A stretch of DNA of 50,666 bases from Prevotella sp. GTDB taxonomy: Bacteria; Bacteroidota; Bacteroidia; Bacteroidales; Bacteroidaceae. The first letter of the stretch is position 1, and every line of letters starts with the position of its first letter. The stretch spans positions 1 through 50,666 of the forward strand of contig JAFYJN010000077.1 in assembly GCA_017538105.1 (NCBI GenBank), in the 5' to 3' direction. Shown piece after piece: positions 24,243-32,194 of the stretch. The notes below the pieces were generated by a model. That model saw only the letters and a program-made list of their open reading frames with translations. It ran no database searches and had not been told where the DNA came from. Both the position numbers and the translations under genes were made by a program.

Positions 24243-24836
24243 TTACAATGATTGTTTTGCCATTTCGATGATGGCGGCAGGGATGCCTACTTCGTAATCC
24301 ACAGAACCCATTTCGAGTTCGGGATTCATGTGGTCGTAGAAGAAACGGCAGGCTTCGTCGTCTGACAAGCTGTGGACGTATTTGTCGAGCCACTTGTTGA
24401 AGACTTCGCTCTTGATGTCATTAATTTGATCCTCGAACGACTCAGGATTTTCATAATAGTCTTCGAGTTCGTATTCTTCCAAATACTCTTCTGGCTTGAA
24501 TTCGAAAGTGAAGCCGAGGTTGTTTTCACAATACCTCATCAGTTTATACTCATTATACTCGAAATAACCGCTTTCGTAGCCTTCCCACAGCCAATGTGTT
24601 TCCTCGGCACGGTAGGCCATGTCATGGTAGGCGTCATCGAGCTTTTCGTAGAGTTTGGGGTATTTCTCCTCCAACTCTAATTCTTCGACATCGGTGGTGT
24701 TTTTCTCACGAATGAGATCGACTAGCACCTTCACTTCCTCGTCGGTGAGTTCCACGGTGCTGTCTCCCTCGGCAATCACTTCGCCGCTATGCGACATTCC
24801 TAATGATTGCTTACACTCAATACTGAATTTTGACAT
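24243..24836 (-). CDS. Hypothetical acidic protein, paralogue of the 11495-11833 product
   Basis: 197 residues, very acidic and aromatic (YEFKPEEYLEEYELEDYYENPESFEDQ). Residues about 30-85 match the 112-residue protein at 11495-11833 by eye (LTDEEVKVLVDLI, EEKYPKLYEKLDDAYHDMAYRAEE), followed by a C-terminal extension of about 110 residues that the paralogue lacks. No catalytic motif, signal peptide or membrane segment. The function is unknown; a DNA-mimic-like or partner-binding acidic protein is possible. It lies alone between the DUF4143 gene and the sigma factor gene. Confidence 0.6.
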   Translation of the reverse strand: MSKFSIECKQSLGMSHSGEVIAEGDSTVELTDEEVKVLVDLIREKNTTDVEELELEEKYPKLYEKLDDAYHDMAYRAEETHWLWEGYESGYFEYNEYKLMRYCENNLGFTFEFKPEEYLEEYELEDYYENPESFEDQINDIKSEVFNKWLDKYVHSLSDDEACRFFYDHMNPELEMGSVDYEVGIPAAIIEMAKQSL

Positions 24837-24952
24837 AATGGTGTTGTTTAAGGTTCTTAGTATCGTCTACAAAAATAGAAATAAAAAATTAAATAACAAA
24901 GAAAGAAACAATAAAATCTGCTTTACGACGTAATTGTTCCTATATTACTTTC

Positions 24953-25642
24953 CTATGCTGCAGTACAAAGGGAAAGAGTGGCCTCCTCACGAAGGATTGT
25001 GAGGAGGCGTTTCATTTGTGTTTCATTGAGATGATGCTTGCGTGCGAAGTCGTAGGTGGTGTATCCGCTGAGGAGCATCTTGTGCAGGTCGGCGGTCAGT
25101 TCCCCTAATCCGTATTGACGCTCCTCGGCTTTGGCCTTGAGGCTGGTGAGGGCATCGATGTAACGCACGTTCCAATCGGTGGACTGGCTGGGGTAGGTGG
25201 TAAAGAAGTCACCACGTGTGGCCCCTTTTTCGTCTTCAGTGTCGATTGGGTCGTCGAGAGATATGGAATCATGGGTCATATAGTCTTTGGCAGCCTTGCT
25301 AATCTCGTTCTCGATGTCCCATCTGGCATAGTTGATGAGGCGGACCCCGCGTGTGGCATCGAACCTATCGACTGCTTTGATGAGACCTTCACACCCAGCT
25401 TGGATGAGGTCTTCGAAAGCAGCTTTTGACCATTGGTAATTCTTAGCGAGACTGACGACGAAGCGCAAGTTGGCGAATATCAGCTTCTCGCGTGCGCTCT
25501 TGCTGCCTTGTTGCATTTCGGACCAGAGGGCGTATTCCTCTTCGTTCGTGAGAGGTTTCGACTTGCTGATGTTGCTGAGAAATAGATTGACACTGGGGAC
25601 ACTGCGGTCGGTGAAAGTGATGTTCTTACCGTTTTTGTACAT
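24953..25642 (-). CDS. Short sigma-70 family factor
   Basis: 229 residues. Regions 1.2-2 are clear: LFLSNISKSKPLTNEEEYALWSEMQQGSKSAREKLIFANLRFVVSLAKNYQW...FEDLIQAGCEGLIKAVDRFDATRGVRLINYARWDIENEI, very like RpoD-type region 2 (core binding and -10 recognition). Region 3 appears missing or degenerate (SLDDPIDTEDEKG only), and the C-terminal 60 residues may hold a small helix-turn-helix (YTTYDFARKHHLNETQMKRLL). It is an alternative or accessory sigma carried by the island. It lies 12 bases after the 186-residue gene, forming a two-gene operon. Confidence 0.85.
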   Translation of the reverse strand: MYKNGKNITFTDRSVPSVNLFLSNISKSKPLTNEEEYALWSEMQQGSKSAREKLIFANLRFVVSLAKNYQWSKAAFEDLIQAGCEGLIKAVDRFDATRGVRLINYARWDIENEISKAAKDYMTHDSISLDDPIDTEDEKGATRGDFFTTYPSQSTDWNVRYIDALTSLKAKAEERQYGLGELTADLHKMLLSGYTTYDFARKHHLNETQMKRLLTILREEATLSLCTAA

Positions 25643-25654
25643 AGGCTGAATGGT

Positions 25655-26215
25655 TTAAATGTTAGACGAGTTATTACGAAGTGAAGCGTCGATGATGACA
25701 TTGCCGCCTTCGGCGACAAAGGGGATGAGAATCTTGCCGTTGTGAGACTGTGGACGGTCGATGGCTAAACGCTCGGCAAGTGGGGATGCAAGTCGTATGG
25801 CCTTACGCGACTGGGCTATGTTGTGGCTCAAAAAGTGACCAGGCTTGGCTGCCTCGGTGTTCTCAATGCTATTCAGAAGTGGGGCGCTGTCTCTGAAATA
25901 GAGTAGGCTGTATAGCCGACAAAGGTCGTGGTAATTGTCGGCCGCCACTTTGCGGCGCTGATAGCCTTGAGGATGGAGCAGGGTGTAGATGTAGATGAGT
26001 CGTGAACAGCGGTCGCGGAACTTCACTGGGGTCTCATTACCCTCCTCGTCGATGAGTAGCACATCGTAGCGGCTCCCAGTGTTGTTCTTGTCAGCGAGAC
26101 GGACCTCTACAGCGACGAGCGGTGGTTTGAGGTGTTGGTCGGCTGCCATGTATTCGGCCAGTCGCTGTTTGATTTCGTCAATGCTCATCTTGTCGATAAT
26201 GTCAAAAATTTTCAT
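25655..26215 (-). CDS. Hypothetical partner of the short sigma factor
   Basis: 186 residues, no recognised family. N-terminus MKIFDIIDKMSIDEIKQRLAEYMAADQHLKPPLVAVEVRLADKN is helical, then a beta-rich stretch (YDVLLIDEEGNETPVKFRDRCSRLIYIYTLLHPQGY). The second half is basic/polar with IRLASPLAERLAIDRP. The segment FRDRCSRLIYIYTLLHP might be a buried helix typical of a DNA-binding or WYL-like accessory fold, but that is speculative. It sits directly upstream of the sigma gene (12 bases) and may act on it, for example as an anti-sigma or co-regulator; there is no membrane segment. Confidence 0.5.
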   Translation of the reverse strand: MKIFDIIDKMSIDEIKQRLAEYMAADQHLKPPLVAVEVRLADKNNTGSRYDVLLIDEEGNETPVKFRDRCSRLIYIYTLLHPQGYQRRKVAADNYHDLCRLYSLLYFRDSAPLLNSIENTEAAKPGHFLSHNIAQSRKAIRLASPLAERLAIDRPQSHNGKILIPFVAEGGNVIIDASLRNNSSNI

Positions 26216-26494
26216 AAATTGTTTTCCGAATTCATCTAGTCATGTTTGCAACAACGTATTCTCATGGGGTTTCATGAGCATGAGTGTCTTCAGGGCGGAG
26301 ATGGCCAATCTCGCCCCAGTCCATTCACAGAATGGAGGTTCAAAGGATCGTGTAAGTTTCTAGAGGATAGGTGATTGTGCGCTGCAATTCCTAATGGTCG
26401 ATTCAGTCTTCCCTTCGTGAGGGGGTGTTGGGGTTACATTTTTCTATTCGATAGTGAATTTTTCATACTAGTTGTTTTTCGGAATGCAAAGATA
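26216..26494 (-). promoter_or_regulatory. Structured leader of the sigma operon
   Basis: This stretch has no gene. On the minus strand a TATCTTTG box lies at 26494-26487, giving a leader of about 265 bases. It holds three consecutive hairpins: CCATTC/GAATGG near 26324-26338; GGGCGAGAT pairing with ATCTCCGCCC (one bulge) near 26296-26315; and CTCATG/CATGAG at 26261-26278. A C-rich repeat copy (26410-26435) is also here. A weak version of the island operator (TTATAG) lies 28 bases upstream of the box. It could be a regulatory leader RNA; no known riboswitch class is recognised. Confidence 0.4.
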
Positions 26495-26601
26495 CGAAAA
26501 AAAATTGGAATGTCAAAATAATTATAGTTAACAAATGTAAAATTTCCGTAGTTTTCATGTACACCTTATTCATAAATACGCGTACGCATGCAGAGGATTC
26601 T

Positions 26602-28341
26602 CTATAAAGAGAATCCAGCGATGTGTTTACGTTGTTTCTTATCGTCAAGCAGTTCTGCCTTACAATAGTCCTCAATCTCTTCCAATGATGCAAACTTACC
26701 AGAGAGGATATAATCGACAGTACGTTTGCGGGCAATGTTCTCGATTTGGCCACCAGAGAAGTCGAAGTGTGATGCGAGTTGACGTGCATCTTCGGCACTG
26801 ATGTCCTTCAGCATGGAACGCCATATCTTTGTCTTCACCTCGGTATCGGGTTTGTGGAATTCAACCTTGTAGAGGAAACGGCGCTCGAAGGCTTTGTCGA
26901 GGTTGCTTGTGAGGTTTGTGGTGGCAATGAGAATACCTTCGAGATCCTCTATCTCTTGAAGGATGATGTTTTGCATGGCGTTGTCCATCTTATCCACCGA
27001 ATGCTCCACATTCTCCGTGCGCTTATTGATGATGGCATCGGCCTCGTTGAAGAACAGGATGGGCATCACTTCGCTGTTCTTGCACAGCATACGATAGCGA
27101 CGAAAGACCTCCTTGATGTTCTTCTCGCTCTCTCCCACCCACTTGTCGCGCAAACCTGCGATATCCACTTGCATCAGGTCTCGTCCTGTCTGACGGGCTA
27201 TCTGCAAGACGGTCTCGGTCTTGCCAGTACCTGGTGCACCATAGAACAGACATGCAAAACCTTTGCGCATGCCTTGTTCTTCGAGCCGCTGTTGAATGGA
27301 GGGCAGGTTCTCTGTGCTCAGAAGGCTTGTCAGACGCTCAATCTGCCCTTGTTCTGTAGCATTGAAGAACAATGCCTTTTCCTTGATGGCTGTATGACTC
27401 TTCAGGAAACGACCGTTAGGAGCTTGACGCCTACACTTTGACCTACTGGGTTTGTAAGCAGGGAGCAGCTCCTCCTTTGCCTTGCGTGTGAGCATATACT
27501 GGTCAGTATCAGCCTGTCCGTCGGTACACTTATGCTCGATTAAGCCACATTGCATCAAGGGATGAGAGCCGTCCCTCAGCTCATCGCGCATATAGTTACA
27601 ATCATAGTCTTCAGGATAGAGGTCGTCGATGGTCCGGAATTGCAACCCCTCACCATCTGAGCCTTCCCATTGGGCATAGTCGTAGACTATCAAAAGAAGG
27701 AGCGACTGAACGTGAATGTTATCAAACGTCAACACTTCTCGACAAAGTGGGAGATGCGGGTTTGCTTTGACAAGTTGTAACATCCACTCTTCATCATCAC
27801 TGAATTCCGCATTATGGCTATGGCAGTTCTTGTCGATGTGTTGCTCGAGTTTCTCAACAAACTGCTGTTCGGTGAGACCGTCGATTTTTTCTGGAACGAA
27901 TGTTTTGTTGTGACGAAGAGCGGTAACCACCCCTTGTTCCAGGCCAAATCCATCAAAAAATCCACCTATCTCATGGACTCTTCTGCGAACAAACCAACGT
28001 TTGGTGATAAGTTCTTCAATCTCCTCAGAATAAACCATGATGGAAAGTCGGCTACAATTGAGGTAGTTGGCTATGCGTTTCCATGATACAGGTTCTCCAG
28101 CTTCTACCGTAATGGCCAGAACGATAATCTGGAAGTTGGTGAGTCCAAGTTCATTTCGGAGGAAGTCCAATGGATTCTTGCACTTATTCCAGAAATCGTT
28201 GGACAGCTTAGAGTCTTCTGCCAAAGTCAGCACTCTGTCCAAGGCAGTGATGATAGTCCAAGAGGCGGGTTCTACGAACTCACTCTCGTAATTTTCAAAA
28301 ACGGGTCTGTTCGGTAATAACTGGTTCTTTTTTATACTCAT
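26602..28341 (-). CDS. AAA+ ATPase with winged-helix-like N-terminus, paralogue 1
   Basis: 579 residues from ATG 28341; upstream in-frame codons at 28395 are excluded because the -7 box lies between. The N-terminal region (LTNFQIIVLAITVEAG...WKRIANYLNCSRLSIMVYSEEIEELITKRWFVRR) looks like a winged helix. The C-terminal AAA+ domain has FYGAPGTGKTETV (Walker A), MPILFFNEADAII (Walker B with Asn-Glu in place of Asp-Glu), and ATTNLTSNLDKAFERRFLYKVEF (sensor and arginine finger). It is of the Cdc48/Spastin-like kind. It shares the operator region with the divergent metalloprotease gene. Its closest relative in the window is at 48580-50316. Confidence 0.88.
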   Translation of the reverse strand: MSIKKNQLLPNRPVFENYESEFVEPASWTIITALDRVLTLAEDSKLSNDFWNKCKNPLDFLRNELGLTNFQIIVLAITVEAGEPVSWKRIANYLNCSRLSIMVYSEEIEELITKRWFVRRRVHEIGGFFDGFGLEQGVVTALRHNKTFVPEKIDGLTEQQFVEKLEQHIDKNCHSHNAEFSDDEEWMLQLVKANPHLPLCREVLTFDNIHVQSLLLLIVYDYAQWEGSDGEGLQFRTIDDLYPEDYDCNYMRDELRDGSHPLMQCGLIEHKCTDGQADTDQYMLTRKAKEELLPAYKPSRSKCRRQAPNGRFLKSHTAIKEKALFFNATEQGQIERLTSLLSTENLPSIQQRLEEQGMRKGFACLFYGAPGTGKTETVLQIARQTGRDLMQVDIAGLRDKWVGESEKNIKEVFRRYRMLCKNSEVMPILFFNEADAIINKRTENVEHSVDKMDNAMQNIILQEIEDLEGILIATTNLTSNLDKAFERRFLYKVEFHKPDTEVKTKIWRSMLKDISAEDARQLASHFDFSGGQIENIARKRTVDYILSGKFASLEEIEDYCKAELLDDKKQRKHIAGFSL

Positions 28342-28360
28342 GGCGATTATTGTTTGTATG

Positions 28361-28409
28361 CAAAGATAGACTTTTGAAAATAAGTAAGCCCTCAAATGTA
28401 TACCTATAA
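28361..28409 (-). promoter_or_regulatory. Operator plus -7 box of AAA paralogue 1
   Basis: On the minus strand the near-palindrome TTATAGGTATAC (28409-28398) is followed after 29 bases by TATCTTTG (28368-28361) and after about 20 more by the ATG. No -33 TTTG at the normal distance, suggesting activator dependence. Confidence 0.6.
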
Positions 28410-28455
28410 ATTTAGAATACTGCCTTTTGAGTCACTTTAAGGTTCAAGAAAACTG

Positions 28456-28504
28456 TTATACCTATTAATATATCCCCATAAACACTGGTCTTCTCGTATA
28501 TTTG
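28456..28504 (+). promoter_or_regulatory. Operator plus -7 box of the SprT-like gene
   Basis: TTATACCTATTA (28456-28467), 29 bases, TATATTTG (28497-28504). Same arrangement as the divergent promoter and as three other loci at 37.4, 40.8 and 48.5 kb. Confidence 0.6.
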
Positions 28505-28539
28505 CAAATACAACCGATTACAACAAAATACTCTAAATA

Positions 28540-28965
28540 ATGATAGCAGATTATAATACAATGCTCATGATGTTTTGGGAGTGTAATAAGAAGTATTTCG
28601 AGCGCTCGTTGCCCACACCGAAGTTTGGATTGTTCAAGAAACTGAACCTTCTGGCAGAATTTGTGTATTACAAGAACAAAAATGGTAGAAAACCAATAAA
28701 GGATCAGCGCATTCTATTTTCGGAGTACTACGATTTTGATGAAGAGACGTTTCGTAATCTGATGGTTCATGAGATGATACATTATTATATCGCGTGGAAC
28801 GGAATAGAATGCAAACACGACCATGGTAAGGAATTCATGCAGATGGCCCATGAATTGAACGAGAAATATGGTCTGAACGTAACCAAGACAGTGGACGCCT
28901 CGTCGTTCAAAAGAACTGAGCATGCGCCCACCGTCAAAGGTTTCTGGCAGTGGTTGTTGTGGTGA
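28540..28965 (+). CDS. SprT-like zinc metalloprotease
   Basis: 141 residues. VHEMIHYY carries the HExxH zinc site and the downstream HDHGKEF supplies a third ligand; the whole resembles the SprT/Spartan-like fold. No signal peptide, so it is intracellular. SprT-type proteins act on DNA-bound or damaged proteins (family knowledge). It is divergent from the AAA paralogue 1 gene and both promoters carry the same operator, so the two are probably coordinated; Cdc48-type ATPase plus SprT-like protease is a known functional pairing in eukaryotes, which is suggestive only. Confidence 0.8.
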   Translation: MIADYNTMLMMFWECNKKYFERSLPTPKFGLFKKLNLLAEFVYYKNKNGRKPIKDQRILFSEYYDFDEETFRNLMVHEMIHYYIAWNGIECKHDHGKEFMQMAHELNEKYGLNVTKTVDASSFKRTEHAPTVKGFWQWLLW

Positions 28966-29017
28966 TGGAGAGGGGAGTGCCACTGCCAATAGTCATGGAT
29001 CGTTTCCTATAAGATTC

Positions 29018-32000
29018 TTATTTTACTTCAACAACGAACTGAGTGACGGGGTAGTAGATAAGTTTTGCCAGAACAATCTCACCAGCTTTTTCAAGAGCAG
29101 TTTGGTAACAGTCAAGTTGCCCTTTGTAATTTCCTACATAGTGCTTATTTTCCTTTGATAATGTGTCAGAGCGTTTCCAGTCTGGGTATGATTTATAGTC
29201 TATGACCACATTACCCTTCGCTGTCTGCCATACCAAATCAATAGAGCCGGTTACGATTTGACCATTGTCTGCATACTTGAATGGACGCTCATGATAGACG
29301 GCAACAGCCTCGCCATATTTTTCCTGAAGGAACAGGAGTAGTCGGTTCCAAGAATCAGCAATTGCCTGTGGATTCGTGAGTTGGGCTTGCATGCCATGAG
29401 CAAGAATAACAGAAGAGATATAGTCAGCGGAATTGTTCTTGTCGAGCGTACAGAAGATATGGTGGATGCAGGTACCGACTTTTGCCATTGTTTCCTCATC
29501 AGGAGCATTCTCAATAGGAATCCGCTGTTCTTTCTCATCCAGAAGAACTTCAATGTTTTCAGCAACCTGTTTCACTTTGCTTGGCATCACATCGCGAGCA
29601 ATCCTTTCTTCCAGAGAGTCTTGACGAAGCAGTAACACCTTGTCGAAGTGTCCTAAGGAAGGATACATCAACGTTTCCGGATTATCTACAATAGAAACCA
29701 CTTCAGTATCAAACTTCTGCAAGAGGGAATCTGCACTGACATCTACCGTTGCGAACCACTTCATGGGGTCAGCAATCTTCTTGGTTTTCATGCTCACTAA
29801 CACAAGACATTCGCTGGCTCGCGTCATTGCTACATAGAGCTTCCTCTTGGCTTCGCTTTTTTGCGCCTTTCTCTTATTCTCAGAATCTATAGGACCTATT
29901 TCGGCAGGAACTTTTTGAGCTGCACCAAATAGCCAAGGGAGTACCGTGATGGTCATCGGAACAAAAAGGTGATTGGCAGAGGGCTCCTTGTCATGATTCT
30001 CTTGCACACCAAAGACATTGTTCTTGTCAAATTTGTAATTGTAATCAGTTTCCAATGATGTCACGATAACGTGTTTCCATTCCAATCCTTTTGAGCTATG
30101 AATGGTATATAGACATACGCCATCGTTGTCGCCCTCAGTCTTTACTTCTGTGGTATCAACATATTCCATATAGCCGGATATAGTAGCAGGCAGTCCAAGC
30201 TGCAAGCAGTGGTCTTCATACGTCCTGGCTAACTCATTACATGTCCGCAGAATGTTATAGCCACGAGGCGTGGTGTCCCAATGACGGCTTTCTGCATATA
30301 GATCCATTTCTATGATGACACTCTCAACTAAAGCTGACACAGACTGGCGCTTAAATGACTCTGCGTGTTCAAACAGTCTGGTTATGAGAGGATGACTCTT
30401 CAGAAAATCCTTATCAATAAGTTTGTTGTCAATCAGACCGCCCAACGAGGTATCAGGATCTGTGAGGTAATGAATCTGCATCATAGCCATGGAGTTGTTC
30501 TTGCTCACCAACAAGGCAAGTAAGGCAAAAAGCAACTGTTTCTCCTTTTCTTCAGAAACAGAGCCGTCACTCCGTCTTACAGGAAGGTTGTAGGCCCTTA
30601 GTTTTTTAGCTAAGGTGTCCAAGTCATTGTTTTTATTATTCAGAACTGCTATATCTGAGGGTTTGATGCCTTGTTGTACCATTACTGCGATTCTGCGGGC
30701 AATCTCAGAATAAGCCATCTCTTTCGTGTCTTCATTCAGATTCCACAGCTTTAGAGGGGTGACAACTTTTTCTTCAGGCTTGATGTCCTTTGGTTTTAAT
30801 TCAACCATTTCTTTTTCCAGTCCGTCTTCTTTAAAGACAGGGACAAAGACATCATTCACCATAGAAGTGATGACAGGATGAGAACGCCAACATGTGTCGA
30901 GAGGTTTTGCCAAGCGGTTCCCATCCTGGCCTTTCGCAATGACATCAACGACAGCTTTCACAAGGGCAGTGTCTGTGCCACGGAATCCAAAGATGGCCTG
31001 TTTGTAATCACCCACCCAATAGCTTTTCTTCATAAGTTTCGATAACTCGTCGAATATCTGCACTTGAATAGGAGAACTGTCCTGGAACTCATCTACAAAG
31101 AGGTATTCATAACTGCTACGGATATCCTCTTTGACATCGTCACGCTGAAGCAGTTTGAGCATATATCGCTCCATATCATCATAGTCAAGCAGATGATTCT
31201 GAGATTTGTACAGTTCGTATCTCTCTTTCCATCTTTCAGCCATGTCGAAGATGGTGTTGACAAGACGCTCGTTCATCTGCTTGACTTGAAGAGTTGCCCA
31301 TGGATTGAGTGCCTCATTATATGCTATTCCTTTGGGACTGTTCTTTGCAACAGAGGCTTTCCCAATTGCTGCAGAAACAGCTTTCTTTAGACCGAGAATC
31401 CATTGGAACGAAATAATATGAGGCTTTTCCTTATATTTAAGAATGTCTGTGGTTAATTGTTCCTTAGTATCATCGTTTAATCTGCCTGCGTTGGCAATAG
31501 ATATGATTAACTCGTTGAGTGCCTCGATTCTCTGTTCATCAGAAGGAAGGGGCATGTCCCCCTTATAAAGTGAGCGAACCTGATTGAGTGATGCTTCACG
31601 ACTAGCTTGGAGGTTAGTAATGCCGAAGGTTTCAGACTTCTTGATGACCTTCTGAAGCAAGTCCTTCCAATAGCCATAATCAGCAAAGCTGCCTTTGCTG
31701 GGATCACCAGGAACGCGTAGCTTCTCTATACTGAATTCATGACGGAAGTTGTTCAGAAACTTAATCTCGTCTGAGGTGGGCAGCTCAGCCAATGACTGGC
31801 TGATATAGAAATCGATGTCTTCCTCGGCAATGACTTTTTGTTGTGGACTCAGTCCTAAGTAATACCAATACTTTTGGACGAACGAATTAGCTACTGAGTG
31901 AACGGTACCTATACATGCCTGGTCTAAACGACCTGCTGCCTCATGAAGAAAAGCATCATTACGCCCTTCTTCATAGAGAACGCTTTTCGCTTTCTCGCGA

Positions 32001-32185
32001 AACTCTGCGGCAGCCTTTTTGGTATAAGTCGTTAGTATTACCTTTTCTGGCTCTACCTGCTCGCAGGATTCCCACTTCCCATCCTTATTTTTTTTCTTAC
32101 CGGCAATATGCTCAGCCAAGAGGTGAGTCAAAGTGTAAGTCTTGCCACTACCGGCACCTGCGCTAATATATGTTACTCTTTCCAT
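29018..32185 (-). CDS. AddA/UvrD-like helicase-nuclease
   Basis: 1055 residues. UvrD-type SF1 motifs are all present: YISAGAGSGKTYTLTHL (Walker A), TYTKKAAAEFREKA (Ia), LFVDEFQDSSP (II), YWVGDYKQAIFGFRGTD (III), CLYTIHSSKGLEWKHVIV (V) and LYVAMTRASECLVLVS (VI). A C-terminal PD-(D/E)xK nuclease follows (GSIDLVWQTAKGNVVIDYKSYP). This is the AddA/RecB layout that unwinds and trims duplex DNA. It starts 9 bases after the AddB-like gene. As it sits in an accessory region with ADP-ribose genes, an anti-phage or repair role is possible. Confidence 0.88.
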   Translation of the reverse strand: MERVTYISAGAGSGKTYTLTHLLAEHIAGKKKNKDGKWESCEQVEPEKVILTTYTKKAAAEFREKAKSVLYEEGRNDAFLHEAAGRLDQACIGTVHSVANSFVQKYWYYLGLSPQQKVIAEEDIDFYISQSLAELPTSDEIKFLNNFRHEFSIEKLRVPGDPSKGSFADYGYWKDLLQKVIKKSETFGITNLQASREASLNQVRSLYKGDMPLPSDEQRIEALNELIISIANAGRLNDDTKEQLTTDILKYKEKPHIISFQWILGLKKAVSAAIGKASVAKNSPKGIAYNEALNPWATLQVKQMNERLVNTIFDMAERWKERYELYKSQNHLLDYDDMERYMLKLLQRDDVKEDIRSSYEYLFVDEFQDSSPIQVQIFDELSKLMKKSYWVGDYKQAIFGFRGTDTALVKAVVDVIAKGQDGNRLAKPLDTCWRSHPVITSMVNDVFVPVFKEDGLEKEMVELKPKDIKPEEKVVTPLKLWNLNEDTKEMAYSEIARRIAVMVQQGIKPSDIAVLNNKNNDLDTLAKKLRAYNLPVRRSDGSVSEEKEKQLLFALLALLVSKNNSMAMMQIHYLTDPDTSLGGLIDNKLIDKDFLKSHPLITRLFEHAESFKRQSVSALVESVIIEMDLYAESRHWDTTPRGYNILRTCNELARTYEDHCLQLGLPATISGYMEYVDTTEVKTEGDNDGVCLYTIHSSKGLEWKHVIVTSLETDYNYKFDKNNVFGVQENHDKEPSANHLFVPMTITVLPWLFGAAQKVPAEIGPIDSENKRKAQKSEAKRKLYVAMTRASECLVLVSMKTKKIADPMKWFATVDVSADSLLQKFDTEVVSIVDNPETLMYPSLGHFDKVLLLRQDSLEERIARDVMPSKVKQVAENIEVLLDEKEQRIPIENAPDEETMAKVGTCIHHIFCTLDKNNSADYISSVILAHGMQAQLTNPQAIADSWNRLLLFLQEKYGEAVAVYHERPFKYADNGQIVTGSIDLVWQTAKGNVVIDYKSYPDWKRSDTLSKENKHYVGNYKGQLDCYQTALEKAGEIVLAKLIYYPVTQFVVEVK

Positions 32186-32194
32186 ATGTCTCTC

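Noticed and set aside
26523-26534. Degenerate operator TTATAGTTAACA before the sigma operon
   Set aside because: The spacing to the -7 box fits (28 bases) but only nine of twelve positions match and symmetry is lost. Not counted among the nine.
26463-26798. 111-residue minus frame overlapping AAA paralogue 1
   Set aside because: Overlaps the well-supported AAA gene in another frame and has no recognisable domain.
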